From an uncultured Verrucomicrobiota bacterium (lineage in GTDB: Bacteria > Verrucomicrobiota > Kiritimatiellia > RFP12 > UBA1067), in assembly GCA_947305825.1 (NCBI GenBank), contig CAMZET010000009.1:1-14453 (forward strand): a stretch of DNA of 14,453 bases, read 5' to 3'. The translations under genes were made by a program, and so were the position numbers. This document shows, one piece after another, positions 1-6,600 of this stretch. Under the pieces are notes generated by a model. The model was not told the origin of the DNA, did no database searches, and saw only the letters and a list, made by a program, of their open reading frames with translations. How positions within the stretch are numbered: the first letter of the stretch is position 1; each line of letters starts with the position of its first letter.

Positions 1-29
1 CCGCGTGGATTTGCGGCGGAAGATGGTTG

Positions 30-959
30 TCACGCGAAGAGTCGGCGCTTGAGTTTGACGGCGCGCCAGACCCATGGAGCGGCGGGCGCGAGCAGACGCC
101 AAAACGGCCACCAGCTCTTGCGGAGAGCGAACGGCAAATCGCGCGCTCGGACGCAGCCGTTGCAGAGAAGCCAATCCACTACGGAGAATACCACTGCGCG
201 CCATTTGAGCGAATGCGCGTTCCACATCTGCCAGGGTTTCGGGTTGTAGGCGAAGTGGGCGTAGTAGCGGCCGGGGTCTGCGCTGCCGTTGGCCTTGTAG
301 TCGGCTGAGACGAGCGGGGCGTCCGGCAGGAAACAGAGCAGGCTGCCGAGGACGCTTTCGTCGGTCTGGAAGTAAGGCGAGCCGCGCTGCATGATTATCT
401 CGACGTCCGGCGGCAGCACGGAGGCAATCTGGCTGTTCCACGATTCCAGGAAGCGGCGCCATTTCTTGGCGTTGATTACGATGAAAGGAGCATTGACGCG
501 CGTCCGGTAGCGGCTTTCCTGGAGCGCGGCGCCGCAAAAGCGCTCGACGTCGCGCTTCCAGATGGCGAGGTTCGCGGTGGAGAAGTCCGGCGGCGCCGGG
601 TCGTACTTCCTCACGGCGATTTCGTCTGGATTGCCGCCGGCGAGCCACTCGCTGCAGTCGCCGACGAACGCGCCGTCGGAATCCGCCCAGCAGACCCAAT
701 CGGTCTTGACTTCGTCGCAAAGCATGAGAAGCGGCTTCTGGCACGTCACGCACTGCCGCGATTGCGCGAGTTCCTTGACCGTGACGCCGCCGAGGGCTTC
801 CACGCGGCGTTTCATGGCGTCTGGCCAGCCCATCGCGCCGACGACGACTGGTTGGTGCATCCCGTTCATCCTCATGCTTGCCACGAGGAGCAGAGTGCCC
901 CAGGCGAAATTCGCATCGCCTGCCGTCACTACCGTTGCATTGGCTGCCGTGTCAGTCAT
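30..959 (-). CDS. Putative GT8-like glycosyltransferase (GT-A fold)
   Basis: This 309-residue protein is probably a nucleotide-sugar-dependent glycosyltransferase, perhaps acting on surface polysaccharide; donor and acceptor are unknown. The N-terminus (VVTAGDANFAWG, residues 10-21) resembles the first strand of GT-A enzymes. A DxD metal/sugar-nucleotide motif lies at D93-S94-D95. Residues 155-167 (VNAPFIVINAKKW) resemble the GT8 segment that presents the acceptor side, and HFAYNPKPW (235-243) matches the conserved C-terminal H...KPW motif. No signal peptide is seen. The C-terminal 50 residues are Trp- and Arg-rich and may touch the membrane. The start is the first in-frame ATG, but its Shine-Dalgarno sequence (AAGGAG, 974-979) lies 14 bases upstream, longer than usual; no closer in-frame start exists. 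It diverges from the acetyltransferase gene. The fold is fairly sure, the precise family less so. Confidence 0.65.
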   Translation of the reverse strand: MTDTAANATVVTAGDANFAWGTLLLVASMRMNGMHQPVVVGAMGWPDAMKRRVEALGGVTVKELAQSRQCVTCQKPLLMLCDEVKTDWVCWADSDGAFVGDCSEWLAGGNPDEIAVRKYDPAPPDFSTANLAIWKRDVERFCGAALQESRYRTRVNAPFIVINAKKWRRFLESWNSQIASVLPPDVEIIMQRGSPYFQTDESVLGSLLCFLPDAPLVSADYKANGSADPGRYYAHFAYNPKPWQMWNAHSLKWRAVVFSVVDWLLCNGCVRARDLPFALRKSWWPFWRLLAPAAPWVWRAVKLKRRLFA

Positions 960-996
960 ATCGCGGACGAAAACTCCTTTCGATGCTTGGTTTCAC

Positions 997-1036
997 GGCG
1001 CGCGTGGCGCGGCGCCGTCGCCGCGCCACGCGCGCC
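997..1036. repeat. Perfect 18-bp GC-rich hairpin in 5' leader
   Basis: The arms 997-1014 (GGCGCGCGTGGCGCGGCG) and 1019-1036 are exact reverse complements, separated by the 4-base loop CCGT. If the minus-strand promoter at 1047-1058 is used, transcription would begin near 1040. The hairpin would then be almost the first thing in the glycosyltransferase mRNA, ending about 38 bases before the start codon. No T-run follows on either strand, so an intrinsic terminator is unlikely. A 5'-end stabilising stem, a protein-binding operator or a dispersed palindromic repeat are possible. Confidence 0.85.
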
Positions 1037-1046
1037 ATCACGCGCT

Positions 1047-1058
1047 ATTATACCAAAT
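1047..1058 (-). promoter_or_regulatory. Extended -10 promoter for the glycosyltransferase
   Basis: Read on the minus strand this is ATTTGGTATAAT. It contains a perfect TATAAT (1047-1052) preceded by TGG, the extended -10 form of the housekeeping sigma-70 promoter. No good -35 hexamer lies at 16-18 bases, which extended -10 promoters tolerate. The predicted start near 1040 leaves a leader of about 80 bases. Confidence 0.7.
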
Positions 1059-1152
1059 CCGCCCCAGACGCGCTTCAGCGGCGCGACCGGCGGATTCGCC
1101 GCTCGATTGGCAAAACGAATGAAGTCGCGCCGTCTACGCCGGAGCGGGCGCG

Positions 1153-1164
1153 ATTTGGTATAAT
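1153..1164 (+). promoter_or_regulatory. Extended -10 promoter for the acetyltransferase
   Basis: ATTTGGTATAAT occurs here on the plus strand, with TATAAT at 1159-1164 and the TGG extension before it. No recognisable -35 is present. The predicted transcript start near 1171 gives a leader of about 90 bases before the ATG at 1260. The 12-mer is identical to those upstream of the glycosyltransferase and aspS. Confidence 0.7.
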
Positions 1165-1259
1165 ACGCTTGCCGCGCGCAGGCGGCGCCAAATCCGCGAA
1201 CGCCGCGATTCAGCTTTACCGCGATACGGCTACGTACCTCACCAAACGAAAGGCAATGC

Positions 1260-1838
1260 ATGACAGAAAGAGATAAGATGCTCGCCGGAATGATTTACGA
1301 CGCCAACAACGACCCAGGACTGGCAAGGGAACGGGCGATGGCGAAGGACTTGTGCCACCAGTTCAACAGCACGCTGCCGTCCGACATCGGGCGCCAGCGC
1401 GAGATTCTCAAAAAATTGCTGGGGAAGACGCACGGCGACGATTTCACCATCCTGCCGACATTCTGGTGCGACTACGGGTGCAACATCGAAATCGGCGCCA
1501 ACTTCTTCGCCAACCACAACACGGTCATCCTCGACGGCGCGAAGGTGAAGTTCGGCGACAACGTGTTCATCGCGCCGAACTGCAGCTTCTACACGGCAGG
1601 GCATCCGCTCGACGTCGAACGCCGCAACAAGGGGCTGGAATACGCCTACCCGATTACGGTGGGCGACAACGTGTGGATTGGCGGCAACGTCACGGTGTGT
1701 CCCGGCGTGACAATCGGCAATAACGTCGTCATCGGCGCGGGTGCGGTAGTGACGCACGACATACCGGACGATTCGCTTGCGTTCGGCGTCCCGGCCAGAG
1801 TCGCGAAGAAGATAGACAACGCCGTTCCGCAGGCATGA
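1260..1838 (+). CDS. Maltose/galactoside-type O-acetyltransferase (left-handed beta-helix)
   Basis: This 192-residue enzyme belongs to the maltose/galactoside acetyltransferase group (Maa, LacA, NodL), which moves acetyl from acetyl-CoA to a sugar hydroxyl in the cytoplasm. The N-terminal MLAGMIYDANNDPGL (7-21) is the typical Mac domain opening. Hexapeptide repeats run from about 74 to 165, and the catalytic His is H115 in TAGHPLD. The C-terminal GNNVVIGAGAVV...PDDSLAFGVPARV is standard. Length is normal for the family. The ATG at 1260 is chosen because an earlier ATG at 1256 meets a stop within seven codons, and AAAGG sits 6 bases upstream. The true acceptor is unknown; sitting opposite a glycosyltransferase gene, it might decorate a glycan. 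It converges on aroQ across 34 bases with no convincing terminator. Confidence 0.92.
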   Translation: MTERDKMLAGMIYDANNDPGLARERAMAKDLCHQFNSTLPSDIGRQREILKKLLGKTHGDDFTILPTFWCDYGCNIEIGANFFANHNTVILDGAKVKFGDNVFIAPNCSFYTAGHPLDVERRNKGLEYAYPITVGDNVWIGGNVTVCPGVTIGNNVVIGAGAVVTHDIPDDSLAFGVPARVAKKIDNAVPQA

Positions 1839-1872
1839 GCCGCCGCTGCATCCGGGCAAGGCCGGCCGCCGC

Positions 1873-2307
1873 TCACATGGAGGCATCGCCGGCGAGGTAT
1901 TCGAGCGCGGCGGTGTAGGAGCCGAAGCCGAGGCCGGAGAATGTGCGCCTGGCGACCATGCCGACGAACGAGACGCGCCGGAACTCCTCGCGCTCCTTCG
2001 GCTCGGTGAGGTGCACTTCGACGGTCGGCAGCGCGACGGCCTTGAGCGCGTCGAGGACGGCCACGGAAGTGTGGGTGTAGGCGGCGGCGTTGAGGACAAT
2101 CGCGTCGAACGCGCCGAGCGCCTGCTGTATCCAGTCCACCAGGACGCCCTCGTGATTGGTCTGGCGCATTTCGACGTGGAGGCCGAGACGGCGGGCGTCC
2201 GCCGCGACGTGCGCCTCCAGGTCGGCGTAAGTCCCCTTCCCGTAGAGCCCCGGTTCGCGTATGCCGAGCATGTTCAGGTTCGGTCCGTTCAGCACAAGCA
2301 CTTTCAT
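1873..2307 (-). CDS. aroQ: 3-dehydroquinate dehydratase, type II
   Basis: This 144-residue protein catalyses the third step of the shikimate pathway, 3-dehydroquinate to 3-dehydroshikimate, as a cytoplasmic dodecamer. The signature NGPNLNMLGIREPGLYG (7-23) carries the active-site Arg17 and Tyr22. QTNHEGVLVDWIQ (49-61), the NAAAYTHTS segment (73-81) and EVHLTEP (97-103) with His99 are all in place, and Arg110 follows. Length is typical. NAAAY replaces the commoner NPGAY at the substrate loop, a mild variation. It is the last gene of the long minus-strand row, 31 bases after guaA. A G-rich stretch (AAGGGGG) about 7 bases before the ATG serves as ribosome-binding site. Identification is secure. 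Confidence 0.95.
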   Translation of the reverse strand: MKVLVLNGPNLNMLGIREPGLYGKGTYADLEAHVAADARRLGLHVEMRQTNHEGVLVDWIQQALGAFDAIVLNAAAYTHTSVAVLDALKAVALPTVEVHLTEPKEREEFRRVSFVGMVARRTFSGLGFGSYTAALEYLAGDASM

Positions 2308-2338
2308 CGCGCCGCCCCCCTTTTGCTTTCCTTCCGCC

Positions 2339-3886
2339 TCATTCCCACTCTATCGTGGCCGGCGGCTTCGAAGAAATATCGTAGACGACGCGGTTTATGC
2401 CGCGCACTTCGTTGATTATGCGGCTGGACATCGCTTCCAGCGTCTCGTACGGGAGGCGCGTCCAGTCCGCCGTCATGGCGTCGATGGAATTCACCGACCT
2501 TATGGCGCACGTGTACTCGTACGTTCTCTGGTCGCCCATGACGCCGACGGAGCGCACGGGCAGCAAGACGGCGAACGTCTGCCAGATAGTCTTGTAGTCC
2601 GGCAGCTTGCGAACCTCCTCCTGGACGCGCAAGTCGGCCTGCTGGAGCAGGCGGACTTTCTCCGGGGTGACTTCGCCGAGGATTCTGACGCCGAGTCCCG
2701 GGCCTGGGAACGGCTGGCGGTCGAGGAGCGCGGAGTCCATGCCCAGCACCCTTCCGACGGCGCGCACTTCGTCCTTGAATAGGTCGCGCAGCGGCTCGAC
2801 GAGCTCGAACTTCAGGTCCGGCGGTAGGCCGCCGACGTTGTGGTGGCTCTTGATGGTCTGGCTCGGGCCCTTGACGGCGGCGGAACTCTCGATGACGTCT
2901 GGATAGATGGTGCCCTGCGCGAGGAAGCGGCAGTGCTTGAAGCGGCGCGCCTCCTCCGCGAACACGTTGATGAACTCGCGCCCGATGATTTTTCGCTTGG
3001 CCTCCGGCTCCTCGACGCCCGCGAGCGCCGCGTAGAAACGCTCCGCCGCGCGCGCCACGTGCAAATCAAGCCCGAGCTTGTCGCGGAACATCCTCTCCAC
3101 TTCCTCTGCCTCGTTGTGGCGCAGAAGGCCGTTGTCCACGAAAATGCAATGGAGGCGCGTGCCGATGGCGCGGTGGAGAAGGACGGCGACGACGGAAGAG
3201 TCGACTCCGCCGGAGAGCCCCAGCACGACTTCATCGCCGCCGATTTGCGCGCGCGCCTTCTCGACCGCCTCGCCTATCCAGTCCTCGAGGCGCCAGTCGC
3301 CGCGGCAGTTGCAGACGCCGAAGAGGAAGTTGCGCAATATGGCCGCGCCGTACTGGCTGTGCACGACCTCCGGATGGAATTGTATGGCGAAGAGGCGTCG
3401 CGGGAGGTTCTGGACGCCGGCGAACGGGCAGTTCGCGCTTGTCGCCACCGTCTCGAAGCCGTCCGGCAGGCGCGAGACGCGGTCGCCGTGGCTCATCCAG
3501 ACGATGCTGGAGGCGGGCACGCCGGCGAAGAGCGGCGATACCGGAGCGGCGCCGACCGAAAGCTCGCACTTGCCGTATTCGCGGCTTTCGCCGGGGACTA
3601 CCTCGCCGCCGAGCGTCTGCGACATGAGCTGCATCCCGTAGCAAATGCCCAGGACCGGCACGCCGAGAGAGAATATCTCCGGGTCGATTTGCGGCGCTCC
3701 GGGCTCGAACACGGAAGACGGGCCGCCGGAGAGTATCACACCCTTGACGCCCATCTCGCGCAGCGCCGCCGCGCTCGTGTCGTAGCGCACGATTTCGCTG
3801 TACACCTTCTCTTCGCGTATCCGCCGCGCTATGAGCTGCGTGTACTGGCTGCCGTAGTCGAGTATCGCTATGCGTTCGATTTTCAT
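2339..3886 (-). CDS. guaA: GMP synthase (glutamine-hydrolysing)
   Basis: This 515-residue enzyme converts XMP to GMP using ATP and glutamine. An N-terminal class I glutamine amidotransferase domain has the Cys82-His171-Glu173 triad (GICYGMQLM and FHPEV). It is followed by the ATP-pyrophosphatase domain with SGGVDSS (225-231), then the C-terminal XMP-binding/dimerisation domain ending in KPPATIEWE, the canonical terminus. Length is normal and nothing is missing. A strong Shine-Dalgarno (AAGGAGG, 7 bases before the ATG) lies in the 21-base gap after the Nif3-family gene. It is probably co-transcribed with the genes on both sides; I see no guanine-responsive element upstream, and the gap is too short for one. 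Confidence 0.98.
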   Translation of the reverse strand: MKIERIAILDYGSQYTQLIARRIREEKVYSEIVRYDTSAAALREMGVKGVILSGGPSSVFEPGAPQIDPEIFSLGVPVLGICYGMQLMSQTLGGEVVPGESREYGKCELSVGAAPVSPLFAGVPASSIVWMSHGDRVSRLPDGFETVATSANCPFAGVQNLPRRLFAIQFHPEVVHSQYGAAILRNFLFGVCNCRGDWRLEDWIGEAVEKARAQIGGDEVVLGLSGGVDSSVVAVLLHRAIGTRLHCIFVDNGLLRHNEAEEVERMFRDKLGLDLHVARAAERFYAALAGVEEPEAKRKIIGREFINVFAEEARRFKHCRFLAQGTIYPDVIESSAAVKGPSQTIKSHHNVGGLPPDLKFELVEPLRDLFKDEVRAVGRVLGMDSALLDRQPFPGPGLGVRILGEVTPEKVRLLQQADLRVQEEVRKLPDYKTIWQTFAVLLPVRSVGVMGDQRTYEYTCAIRSVNSIDAMTADWTRLPYETLEAMSSRIINEVRGINRVVYDISSKPPATIEWE

Positions 3887-3907
3887 GCCTCGCCTCCTTC
3901 TACCTGT

Positions 3908-4642
3908 TCAATCCACGTCAACGTATCCGTGCGCGATGAATACCGTCTCGACGCCAAGTTCCTCCTTCATCAGGCGCTCGAGCGCGTTTACGCCGAAAGT
4001 CTCCGTCTCGTAGTGTCCGCACTGCACGAGCGGCATGCCGACGTTCTCTGCGGCAATCACGTCGCCCCACGAAGCCTCGCCGGTGATGTAGAGCCGGCAG
4101 CCGAGGAACGCGGCGGCGGTCGCGAACTCGCCCGCGCCGCCGGAACAGACGCCTATCTTCCCCGCCGGAAGCGTGAAGCGCTCACGCCCGAGCTCCACCT
4201 TGCGCTCGGCCTTGTTGCGCCCGGTGACGCCGATTACGTTGCCGTGGTACGAAAACGCGCTCTTCACGCCGGTCAGCCCCAGGAAGCGGGCGATTTCCCA
4301 GTTGTTGCCGACGGCCTTGTTCGCGTCGAGCGGCAAATGGTAGGCGGCGAGGGCGAGGTCGGCATCCATCGCCGCCTTCACGACGGCATACTCGCCGGCG
4401 ATGAGACGCTTTATTCCGCCGCCCCATGAAATGCCGTGGTGGACGACGAGGAGCTGCGCTCCAGCCGCCGCGGCCCCGCGAACGCTCGCGAGAGAGCCGT
4501 CCACCGCGAACGCCACGCGCGAGACTTCCCCGCCCGTACGCGCTATCTGGAGGCCGTTGTTCGACACGTCGTCGAACGACTTCACGTCGAGCGCGCGGTC
4601 TATCCACGAAACTATTTCGGCGACTGTCTTGGTGGCGCTCAT
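3908..4642 (-). CDS. Nif3-family dinuclear metal-centre protein (YbgI/YqfO-like)
   Basis: This 244-residue member of the Nif3/DUF34 family forms hexameric rings with a two-metal site. Some members are labelled GTP cyclohydrolase 1 type 2, but a general biochemical role is not settled. Expected metal ligands are visible: His68-His69 in VVHHGISWGG, His102 and Asp106 in AYHLPLDAN, and His210 with Glu214 in GHYETETFG. The short form, without the inserted PII-like domain, matches the length of E. coli YbgI. Its ATG overlaps the stop of the VWA gene as ATGA, and AAGGAGG stands 5 bases upstream inside that gene, so translation is probably coupled. The family is secure and the function open. Confidence 0.92.
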   Translation of the reverse strand: MSATKTVAEIVSWIDRALDVKSFDDVSNNGLQIARTGGEVSRVAFAVDGSLASVRGAAAAGAQLLVVHHGISWGGGIKRLIAGEYAVVKAAMDADLALAAYHLPLDANKAVGNNWEIARFLGLTGVKSAFSYHGNVIGVTGRNKAERKVELGRERFTLPAGKIGVCSGGAGEFATAAAFLGCRLYITGEASWGDVIAAENVGMPLVQCGHYETETFGVNALERLMKEELGVETVFIAHGYVDVD

Positions 4643-5685
4643 GCGACCCTCCTTGCCGCAGCCATGGAAAGCGAGACGGCGGCGAAGACGAGCAGGGCGC
4701 CGGCGACGAGGAACGGCGGGAAATGCTCGGCCCAGCGGTTCCAGGAGTCGGCCTCGAGCGTCGTCGTCTCGAGGGTGTCGATTTCCTCGAGGGCCTTTTC
4801 GAGGGCGCGCTGGTCGCCTACGCTGAAATAGACGCCGCCCGTAGTCTCGGCGATGGAGCGCAGCTGCTTTTCGTCGAAGGTCATGTCGGCGTAGGTGACG
4901 ACCTGGCGGCCGAATATGTCGCGGCCGAAAATCGGCGTGCGGCGCGAGCGCGTGCCGACTCCAATCGCGTACACCTTGATGCCGAGTTCCTTGGCGGCGG
5001 CGGCGGCTTCAGCGGGCTCGACGGCTCCCGTATTCGATTCGCCGTCGGAGAGCAGGATGACTATCCTGGACTTGGGCTTGGCGTCCTTCAGGCGTGCGAT
5101 GGCGGTGGCGAGGCCGTCGCCAATCGCGGTCATCTGCTCCTCGCGCGAAATCGGGCGGCCCTGCGCGTCGAAGGCAGTTGCCGGAATCTCCACGCCCTTG
5201 ATTACGTTCAAGAGCGCGGCGTGGTCGGCGGTCAGCGGCGAACGCGTCGCCGCGTAGCCGCCGAAAGTGACAAGCCCTATCAAATCGTCGGGGCGCTTCT
5301 CGACGAAGTTGGCGAAGAGTTTCTTGACGACGGCGAGGCGGGTCGTGTCGCGCGAGAACTTTTCGCCCTGCGGAGTGAGGTCGAGCGCGTCCATCGAGCC
5401 GGAGACGTCGACGGTCATTACGATGGCGATGGCGTCGACGCTGCGCGTCTCGTGTGCGAGCGGGGTGCGCGGGCGCGCGGCGGCGACGACCAGCAGCGCG
5501 AGCCCGGCGAGCAGGACGTACGGCGCGAGAGCGGCGACGACGGCGCGCCAGCCCGACGAACGCGCCGGGATGCGCGAGAGCGCGGAGAAGCGTATGCCGC
5601 CGCGGCGCGAACGCCGCAGAAGCCGCCAGGCCGCGAACGCCAGCGGCAACAGCAGCGCTAGCATCCAGGGATTTGCGAGACTCAT
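4639..5685 (-). CDS. BatA-like membrane protein with von Willebrand factor A domain
   Basis: This 348-residue protein has the Bat/aerotolerance architecture: two N-terminal membrane helices (about 7-21 and 50-70), a VWA domain (about 85-300) and a C-terminal helix (about 323-341). The metal-ion-dependent adhesion site is intact: DVSGS at 93-97, Thr186 and Asp214. It should therefore bind Mg and a protein ligand; the VWA side lies between the second and third helices. Family members usually sit with MoxR ATPases and DUF58 proteins, neither of which is in this window. Its start overlaps the stop of the preceding BatD-like gene (ATGA), with a near-perfect AAGGAGGT 8 bases upstream. Naming it BatA rather than another VWA membrane protein is by architecture. 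Confidence 0.88.
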   Translation of the reverse strand: MSLANPWMLALLLPLAFAAWRLLRRSRRGGIRFSALSRIPARSSGWRAVVAALAPYVLLAGLALLVVAAARPRTPLAHETRSVDAIAIVMTVDVSGSMDALDLTPQGEKFSRDTTRLAVVKKLFANFVEKRPDDLIGLVTFGGYAATRSPLTADHAALLNVIKGVEIPATAFDAQGRPISREEQMTAIGDGLATAIARLKDAKPKSRIVILLSDGESNTGAVEPAEAAAAAKELGIKVYAIGVGTRSRRTPIFGRDIFGRQVVTYADMTFDEKQLRSIAETTGGVYFSVGDQRALEKALEEIDTLETTTLEADSWNRWAEHFPPFLVAGALLVFAAVSLSMAAARRVA

Positions 5686-6599
5686 TGCTTGGGACCTCCT
5701 TCTTGCTTCTTGTCGCGGCGGCGGACTTCGGCGTCGTCCTTCTCGATATATGCGCGCGCGCTCGCCGTCGCTTCGTCCGCCGTCTCCGGGGTAGCTTCGA
5801 CGCCGGCGAACTTCACCATGTCGGCCTTTCGCAGGAAGTCGAAGAGTTCCTCCATCGCGTCATGCGGAAAAGAGCCGGAGGCGCGCGCCACCTCAAAGAA
5901 TTCCTCAGTCGTCAGATGCGGGGCCTTCACGCCGTGCTGGCGCTGGACGTAGCGGCGCACGAGCTGCGTGAGCTCGACGTAGAAATCCTTGTATCGCCCG
6001 CGCCCCGGCAGACCTTTCTTCAAGAGGCGGTCGAGTTCGACCCAGGCGCGCTCGACCGGGCTCATGCGATGCTCCTTGACGCGCCGCGCCAGGTACCTGA
6101 GCGCGAAGAACGCGGCGGCGGCGGCGGCCAATGCGGCGGCGAGCCACGCCACGATGCGCCGGAAGAGCCGCCAGCTCATCGGCGGCAAATCCTTGCGCAG
6201 GTCCAGTTCCATCGGGCCTGTGACCGTCTCCGGCGGCGGCGGCGCCTCGAAATACACGGGACCCGCCACCTTGTCGCCTACGACGAACGGCGCAATCTTG
6301 TATTCTTTCGCGCAAGGCTCCGGTACGAGCCGCCAGTGCACGACCTGCACGAGCGAGCCGTCCTTGAGCGTTTCGGGGGCCTCCGGGTCGTCTTCGGCGA
6401 GCGAGAAGCCGCGGACGCGCGAGCGCAAATCGGGCGGGGCGACAGCGGCGCCAGGTGGCGTCGTCAGGCGCAAATCAAGGAACACGCTGCGCCCGGGATC
6501 GATGCGCGGCGTGTCGCTCTCGATGGAGAGGTCGACGCCCCCTTCCGAGAACGTCAGCAGAGCAGCCGCTATGAGGACGAAGTTCATGGTTACTGTCAT
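5682..6599 (-). CDS. BatD/DUF4381-like single-pass membrane protein
   Basis: This 305-residue protein has a short hydrophobic N-terminus (5-16) that looks like a signal sequence and an exported beta-rich part (about 20-140, Pro-rich near 116-124). One membrane helix (about 149-169) follows, then a cytoplasmic helical tail. The tail segment 183-236, with ERAWVELDRLL, RYKDFYVELTQLVRRYVQ and TTEEFFEVA, closely resembles the C-terminal part of BatD/DUF4381 proteins found beside BatA-type VWA proteins. A charged Lys/Arg tail ends the protein. The ATG sits one base after the preceding stop (TAAAATG), with GAGG 9 bases upstream; a second ATG four codons later is a less likely start. The likely role is membrane partner of the VWA protein. 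Family call is by motif and context. Confidence 0.75.
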   Translation of the reverse strand: MTVTMNFVLIAAALLTFSEGGVDLSIESDTPRIDPGRSVFLDLRLTTPPGAAVAPPDLRSRVRGFSLAEDDPEAPETLKDGSLVQVVHWRLVPEPCAKEYKIAPFVVGDKVAGPVYFEAPPPPETVTGPMELDLRKDLPPMSWRLFRRIVAWLAAALAAAAAAFFALRYLARRVKEHRMSPVERAWVELDRLLKKGLPGRGRYKDFYVELTQLVRRYVQRQHGVKAPHLTTEEFFEVARASGSFPHDAMEELFDFLRKADMVKFAGVEATPETADEATASARAYIEKDDAEVRRRDKKQEGGPKQ

Positions 6600-6600
6600 T

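Larger units (their letters stand above)
1046..1165. repeat. Inverted repeat, 14-bp arms carrying outward promoters
   Basis: TATTATACCAAATC at 1046-1059 is the exact reverse complement of 1152-1165. Each arm contains the -10 element of one outward-facing promoter. Inside the arms a weaker gapped similarity continues (AGACG...CTTCA near 1066-1078 and its complement near 1121-1135). No target-site duplication is visible at the outer ends. Confidence 0.6.
960..1259. other. Divergent 300-bp control region
   Basis: This gap separates the divergent glycosyltransferase and acetyltransferase genes. It holds a perfect 18-bp hairpin (997-1036), a minus-strand promoter (1047-1058), a plus-strand promoter (1153-1164), and a 10-base direct repeat CCAAATCCGC at 1053-1062 and 1188-1197. 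A weak 5-bp stem (1171-1175 with 1182-1186) lies in the acetyltransferase leader. I see no credible small gene or known riboswitch here. Confidence 0.7.

Noticed and set aside
1839..1872. A terminator between the convergent acetyltransferase and aroQ genes
   Set aside because: The GC-rich gap gives only short imperfect stems (GGCCGGCC) and no T-run on either strand.
2840..5661. Long plus-strand open frames opposite guaA, the Nif3-family gene and the VWA gene
   Set aside because: They lie antisense to conserved genes, have no ribosome-binding site or family motif, and reflect codon bias.
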